Assembly: GCA_021774355.1 (NCBI GenBank)
Contig: JAJFJE010000169.1
Location: 1-8,676, forward strand
Origin: Alphaproteobacteria bacterium
GTDB lineage: Bacteria; Pseudomonadota; Alphaproteobacteria; Zavarziniales; Zavarziniaceae
Length of the DNA: 8,676 bases
Direction of reading: 5' to 3'
Shown: piece by piece, positions 5,129-8,676 of the stretch
How the letters are laid out: each line of letters starts with the position of its first letter
Numbering within the stretch: the stretch's first letter is position 1
The notes under the pieces: generated by a model
Told to the model about the DNA's origin: nothing
Seen by the model: only the letters and a program-made list of their open reading frames with translations
Database searches by the model: none
Made by a program: the position numbers and the translations under genes

Positions 5129-7830
5129 TGCCCCAGGCGCTCCAGCAGGGCCGGAACATGGACCTGGTCGGCCTTGTAGTTGCCGGTCAGGGCATACATC
5201 ACCAGGTTGATGCCGAAACGCAGGGCCAGTTCCCGCTGGCGCACGCCGCCGCCGTCCAGGGCGGCGATGGGGCGCCCGGTGGGATCGACCGCCCAGGCCG
5301 ACGCCCAGTCATTGGCGCCGATGATATAGGACGACACGCCGTCCGTGTCGGGCCGGGCAGTGGCCTCGACCCATAGGGTGCCGCTGTCGTGGCGGCCGGG
5401 GAATTGCTGCAGCAGGTAGAAGGCGCGGGTCAGGACGTGGTCGGCAGGAACCGGCACCAGGGGCGGCACGTCCATCCCGGCCAGGACCCGTTGCAGGGCT
5501 TCGGCGCCGGGGCCGGCCACCAGGTTGGGCGCGCCGTCGCCGAGATCGCCGTCACGGGTATCGAACAGCACCACGCCGCCGGCCTGGACATAGCCGTCGA
5601 GCCGGGCCAGGGCGGCGGCCGAAGGGGCATAGCCGGGTGTCATCGGCCAATAGAGCAGGGGCAGGAAGGCAAGCTCATCGGCCTCCAGGTTGACCGGCAC
5701 GGGATCGGCCGGTTCCACCGAGGTCCGGCTGGTCAAGGCCAGGCTGAGGCCTTTCAGGCCCGCCTCGCTCATCTCGTCGACGGCAAAGTCGCCGGTGACG
5801 ACATAACCCAGCCGGATCTGCGCCGCCGCTTCGGCCGGCGACAGCGGCGCCGCCCGCGCGCCGGTCAGCGGCGCGGCGACCAGCAGGCCGCCCAGCACCA
5901 GGGCGGCAACCCGGGTCAGCCGCCCCGACAGCAGCAGGGCGACGGCCAGATCGATCAGGCCGAGCAGCAGGGCAAAAGTGATTGCCCAGGGGCCGAGCGG
6001 GGTCTCTGCGCCGCTTTGCGGAATCTCCACCCGGACGCCGCTGAAGCCGGGCAGCGGGACCAGGGTGTCCGGCACGACGGCCAGGTTGAGCGCGCGCCGC
6101 GCGCTGCGGTCGCCGTAATAGCCGGGCGGGTGGCGCGGGGTCGCCGCGGTGGTATCGATCGCGCGGCTCGACACGGCCAGGCTTCCGGCCCTGGCCGGGC
6201 CGATCCGGCCGAAGCCGTCGAGGCTCGCCAGGGGCGGCAGGCTGACCTCCTCGGCGGCCCCGCCGCCGCCCTTGGCCAGAGCGACGATGCGCCGCAACAG
6301 GTCGACGAACAGCCCCGACAAGGCGAGGTTCGACCAGTCGCCATTGGCCGTGGTGTGGACCAGGATCAGCAGGCCGCCGCCCCGCTTGGCGGCTGTAATC
6401 AAGGGCGTTCCGTCCGCGAGCCGGGCCCAGGTCCGCCGGTCGAGTTCGACCGACGGCTCGGCCAGGACCTGGCGAAAAATCCGCACGTCGGGCGGCGCAA
6501 CCAGTCCCGCCAGGGGCGAATCGGCCGGGAACGGCGCGATTGCCGCGGGTTCCGTCCAGGACAGGGCGCCGCCCAGGGTGCGATCGCCGCGCCGCAGGGT
6601 GACCGGCACCAGGTCGTCGGGATTGGCGGCGAAGCGCGGCCCGGCAAAGCGCAGCAGCACGCCGCCCTTGTCCAGCCAGTCCTCCAGGGTCGGGCGCAGG
6701 GCCGGGGCGACCTGGGCGATATCGGCCAGGATGATGACATCGGGCGGCGGGGTTGCCGCCAGCAATTGGTCGAGCGGGGCCTCGCGCAGCGCCGCAAAGG
6801 GCTGCATCGCCCGGTCGAGATAGAAGCTGCCCGAAACCAGGGGGCGCCCCTGGTCGCGGTCGCTGTCGCCGGCGATGCCGACCGTCCGCCGCTGCCAGCG
6901 GGAATCGAGCAGCCAGGTGGCGCCCGCAGAGTCCTCGCCGACCAGTTCGACCCGGGCAATCTGGTTGCGTGCCTCGACCGGCAGACGCACCGTTGCCGAG
7001 GCCCGGTGATCCGTGGCACCGAACACCAGGTCGGCCGTGGCCACCAGCGCGCCGCTGTCGCTGCGCGCGGCGACCGCCAACTGGCGGGGGCCGTCGCCCA
7101 GGGGGCGGGCGGCGCCGATCGTCAGGCCATCGGCGACCGCGTCCGGCGGGGTCAGGACCAGCGGCGCACGGCCCGGCGGCAGGACCAGGCGGGTCACCGG
7201 CCCCAGCCGGGCGAGGCGTTCCGCGAACAGCGTGGCGCCGGGGTCGGCGACGTCGTCCGAGAGCCAGAGGGTTTCGGTTACGGCCCCGGCGGGCAAGGCG
7301 TCGACCGCCCGTGCCGCCGCTCCCCGGTCGACCGCCCAGGGCTGGGGCATCAGCGCGGCGAGCCGGCCGGCCAGGTCCCGGCCGGGGATCAGGGGTGGCG
7401 GAGTCACGGCATCGTCGGTCGGCGCGGTGGTCAGCAGGCGGATCGGCCGTTCTGCATCGATCGCCGCCTGGACATAGGGCGCGACCGCGGCCAGCCGCGC
7501 CGGCCAGGTGGCGGCCGCCGCCCAGCCATCGTCGATCACCAGCAATAGCGGGCCGGTGCCGCCGCCGATGCGCACCGGATTGAGCACCGGCCCGGCCAGG
7601 CCGACGACGACCAGGCCTGCCACTGCGAGGCGCAGCAGGACCAGCCACCAGGGGGTGCGGTCGGCGCTCTCCTCCCGGGGGTCGAGGCCGAGCAGCAGGC
7701 GCAGGGCGGGGAAATCCAGCTTGCGCGGGGCCGGCGGGGTGACCCGCACGAGCCACCAGATCACCGGCAGCGCCACCAGGCCGAGCAGCAGCCAGGGACT
7801 GGCAAAGCCAAGGACCCCCAGGCCGCTCAT
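5125..7830 (-). CDS. BatA-like N-terminal / DUF4159 domain membrane protein
   Basis: A 901-aa inner-membrane protein of unknown biochemical role. Residues 5-85 are the double-anchor BatA-type N terminus (FASPWLLLGLVALPVIWWL; second helix 62-84). Residues 93-215 look like a degenerate VWA domain in which DxSxS is replaced by VIDDGWAAA (98-106). Residues about 360-515 resemble a catalytically inert amidotransferase fold. Further membrane helices lie at 614-635 and 639-656. Residues 671-885 are DUF4159 (IRLGYVVTGDF; LPLLYWPMTPGY; GGVVLFDTRDGD; FGINLVMYALTGNYKADQVHVP). Basic residues between helices 1 and 2 and in the short loop GRLTR put both the middle region and DUF4159 in the periplasm. The ATG at 7830 has GGAG 8 nt upstream and lies 13 bp after the DUF58 gene. 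The junction at 636-661 resembles an internal signal peptide ending in ARA. Confidence 0.9.
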   Translation of the reverse strand: MSGLGVLGFASPWLLLGLVALPVIWWLVRVTPPAPRKLDFPALRLLLGLDPREESADRTPWWLVLLRLAVAGLVVVGLAGPVLNPVRIGGGTGPLLLVIDDGWAAAATWPARLAAVAPYVQAAIDAERPIRLLTTAPTDDAVTPPPLIPGRDLAGRLAALMPQPWAVDRGAAARAVDALPAGAVTETLWLSDDVADPGATLFAERLARLGPVTRLVLPPGRAPLVLTPPDAVADGLTIGAARPLGDGPRQLAVAARSDSGALVATADLVFGATDHRASATVRLPVEARNQIARVELVGEDSAGATWLLDSRWQRRTVGIAGDSDRDQGRPLVSGSFYLDRAMQPFAALREAPLDQLLAATPPPDVIILADIAQVAPALRPTLEDWLDKGGVLLRFAGPRFAANPDDLVPVTLRRGDRTLGGALSWTEPAAIAPFPADSPLAGLVAPPDVRIFRQVLAEPSVELDRRTWARLADGTPLITAAKRGGGLLILVHTTANGDWSNLALSGLFVDLLRRIVALAKGGGGAAEEVSLPPLASLDGFGRIGPARAGSLAVSSRAIDTTAATPRHPPGYYGDRSARRALNLAVVPDTLVPLPGFSGVRVEIPQSGAETPLGPWAITFALLLGLIDLAVALLLSGRLTRVAALVLGGLLVAAPLTGARAAPLSPAEAAAQIRLGYVVTGDFAVDEMSEAGLKGLSLALTSRTSVEPADPVPVNLEADELAFLPLLYWPMTPGYAPSAAALARLDGYVQAGGVVLFDTRDGDLGDGAPNLVAGPGAEALQRVLAGMDVPPLVPVPADHVLTRAFYLLQQFPGRHDSGTLWVEATARPDTDGVSSYIIGANDWASAWAVDPTGRPIAALDGGGVRQRELALRFGINLVMYALTGNYKADQVHVPALLERLGQ

Positions 7831-7843
7831 GACCCGGGCTCCG

Positions 7844-8676
7844 TCACGCCGTCACCGCCGGATCGCCCAGGGCCAGATAAAGGGCCATCAGCGCGGTTTC
7901 GGGACCATGGTCGGTCCGGTGGCGCGAGATCGTCCAGCCCAGCCGGCCGGCCAGGCCTTCCAGGGCGGAAAAATGGGCTGCCAGACGCAGGCGGTAGGCT
8001 TCGGCCAGGGCCTCGGCGCGGCCGACCAGCAGGCTGCCTTCCCCTTCCGGGCCGGTGAAGCGATAGCGGCCCTGATAGGGAAATTCACATTCCGCCGGGT
8101 CCAGGACCTGCAGCAGATGACCGCGCACGCCGAGCGCCGCCAAGGCCAGGAGGCGCTCCTCGACGACCTCTTCCGGCGCCAGGAAGTCGCCGACCAGGAC
8201 CAGGTCGGCATGCCGCGGCAGGCGCTCGGGCACGGGGAGCCCGGGCTCGACCGGGCGGTGGCGGGCCAGCCGTTCGGCCAGGTCGACCAGCATGGTCCGG
8301 CCGCTGCGGGGCAGGTGGTCTTCGCCGAACAGGCCGACCCGTTCGCCGCCGCGTAACAGCAGGGCGGCCAGGGCGAGGGTCAGAAGGGCCGCCCGGTCAC
8401 CCTTTTCGGGCAGGCGCGGGCCGGACCGCCAGCGCATCGACGCCGAGCGGTCAAGCCACAGCCACACACTCTGTGCCGCTTCCCATTCCCGGTCGCGGAC
8501 AAAGACGCGGGGGCTGCGGGCCGATTGCCGCCAGTCGATGGCGCGCACCTCGTCGCCTTCGTGATAGCCGCGGAACTGCCAGAAACTGTCGCCCTGGCCG
8601 ACCCGGCGGCGGCCGTGAACGCCTTGGGCGACGGTTGCCGCGACCCGTTCGGCGGTGACCAGCAGGGGCGGCAGGT
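7844..8676 (-). CDS. DUF58 domain protein (5' end beyond window)
   Basis: The frame is open to the right edge; 276 residues are visible, and short DUF58 proteins are about 290-320 aa, so little is missing. The signature block GRRRVGQGDSFWQFRGYHEG, then DEVRAIDWRQSARS (residues 21-54 of the visible part), includes sequence upstream of GTG 8548. That codon is therefore an internal valine and not the start. The following VWA-like part has WLWLDRSASM with D75-x-S77-x-S79 and a later acidic strand LVLVGDF, consistent with a metal-binding site. No membrane segment is visible, so it is probably cytoplasmic. In this family the partner is a MoxR AAA+ ATPase, usually encoded just upstream, which here would be off-window. 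It is 13 bp from the BatA/DUF4159 gene and surely cotranscribed. Its molecular function is not established. Confidence 0.92.
   Translation of the reverse strand, partial: LPPLLVTAERVAATVAQGVHGRRRVGQGDSFWQFRGYHEGDEVRAIDWRQSARSPRVFVRDREWEAAQSVWLWLDRSASMRWRSGPRLPEKGDRAALLTLALAALLLRGGERVGLFGEDHLPRSGRTMLVDLAERLARHRPVEPGLPVPERLPRHADLVLVGDFLAPEEVVEERLLALAALGVRGHLLQVLDPAECEFPYQGRYRFTGPEGEGSLLVGRAEALAEAYRLRLAAHFSALEGLAGRLGWTISRHRTDHGPETALMALYLALGDPAVTA

Noticed and set aside
3278..5179. Long plus-strand open frame opposite the 693-aa gene
   Set aside because: Its product is a low-complexity run of R, G, Q and H with no domain. It is the expected antisense shadow of a GC-rich gene.
5389..7548. 719-codon plus-strand open frame opposite the DUF4159 gene
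   Set aside because: Same reason: the product is Q/G/R/D-rich without recognisable structure, and the minus strand carries clear protein families.
7844..8548. GTG at 8548 as the start of the DUF58 protein
   Set aside because: The conserved DUF58 block extends upstream of it in the same frame to the window edge, so the GTG is an internal valine codon.

Overview
The window is GC-rich chromosomal DNA, about two-thirds G+C by eye, with strong G/C preference at third codon positions. It has no mobile elements, RNA genes or CRISPR. The gene order etfB-etfA-hbd, the DUF58 / BatA-DUF4159 / VWA-amidotransferase-like cluster and the overall composition suggest an alphaproteobacterium, perhaps Rhodospirillales-like. 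That placement is inference; no phylogenetic marker is present.

Layout. (1) Positions 1-2045, minus strand: an electron-transfer-flavoprotein operon read right to left as etfB, etfA and a 3-hydroxybutyryl-CoA dehydrogenase gene cut by the left edge. A good sigma70-type promoter lies at 2139-2167. Between it and etfB is a possible 24-codon leader ORF (2049-2123) that stops 3 nt before the etfB ATG, in the same frame. (2) Positions 2046-2500: a divergent intergenic region of about 450 bp, slightly more AT-rich. It holds the promoter, a direct repeat behind the -35 box, four GANTC sites and two abutting palindromes. (3) Positions 2501-3022, plus strand: a single GNAT-family acetyltransferase gene. 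Its 3' end carries a 15-bp tandem duplication that doubles the stop codon. (4) Positions 3047-8676, minus strand: a tightly packed operon entering from the right edge. It encodes a DUF58 protein (5' end off-window), a 901-aa BatA-like/DUF4159 membrane protein and a 693-aa membrane protein with VWA-like and glutamine-amidotransferase-like domains. The last two overlap by ATGA.

How the genes work together. ETF alpha/beta carries electrons from acyl-CoA and other flavoprotein dehydrogenases to ETF:quinone oxidoreductase. The hydroxyacyl-CoA dehydrogenase supplies the NAD-linked step of short-chain fatty-acid or polyhydroxybutyrate-type metabolism, so the left operon is core catabolism. The right operon belongs to the MoxR/DUF58/VWA class of loci, in which a MoxR AAA+ ATPase (expected just beyond the right edge, not seen) acts with a soluble DUF58 protein and membrane-anchored VWA proteins. 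The biochemical role of the DUF4159 branch is not established. It is the least understood and most interesting content here: its two membrane proteins share a layout but differ in whether the VWA metal site is intact, and the DUF4159 domain is joined through what looks like an internal signal peptide.
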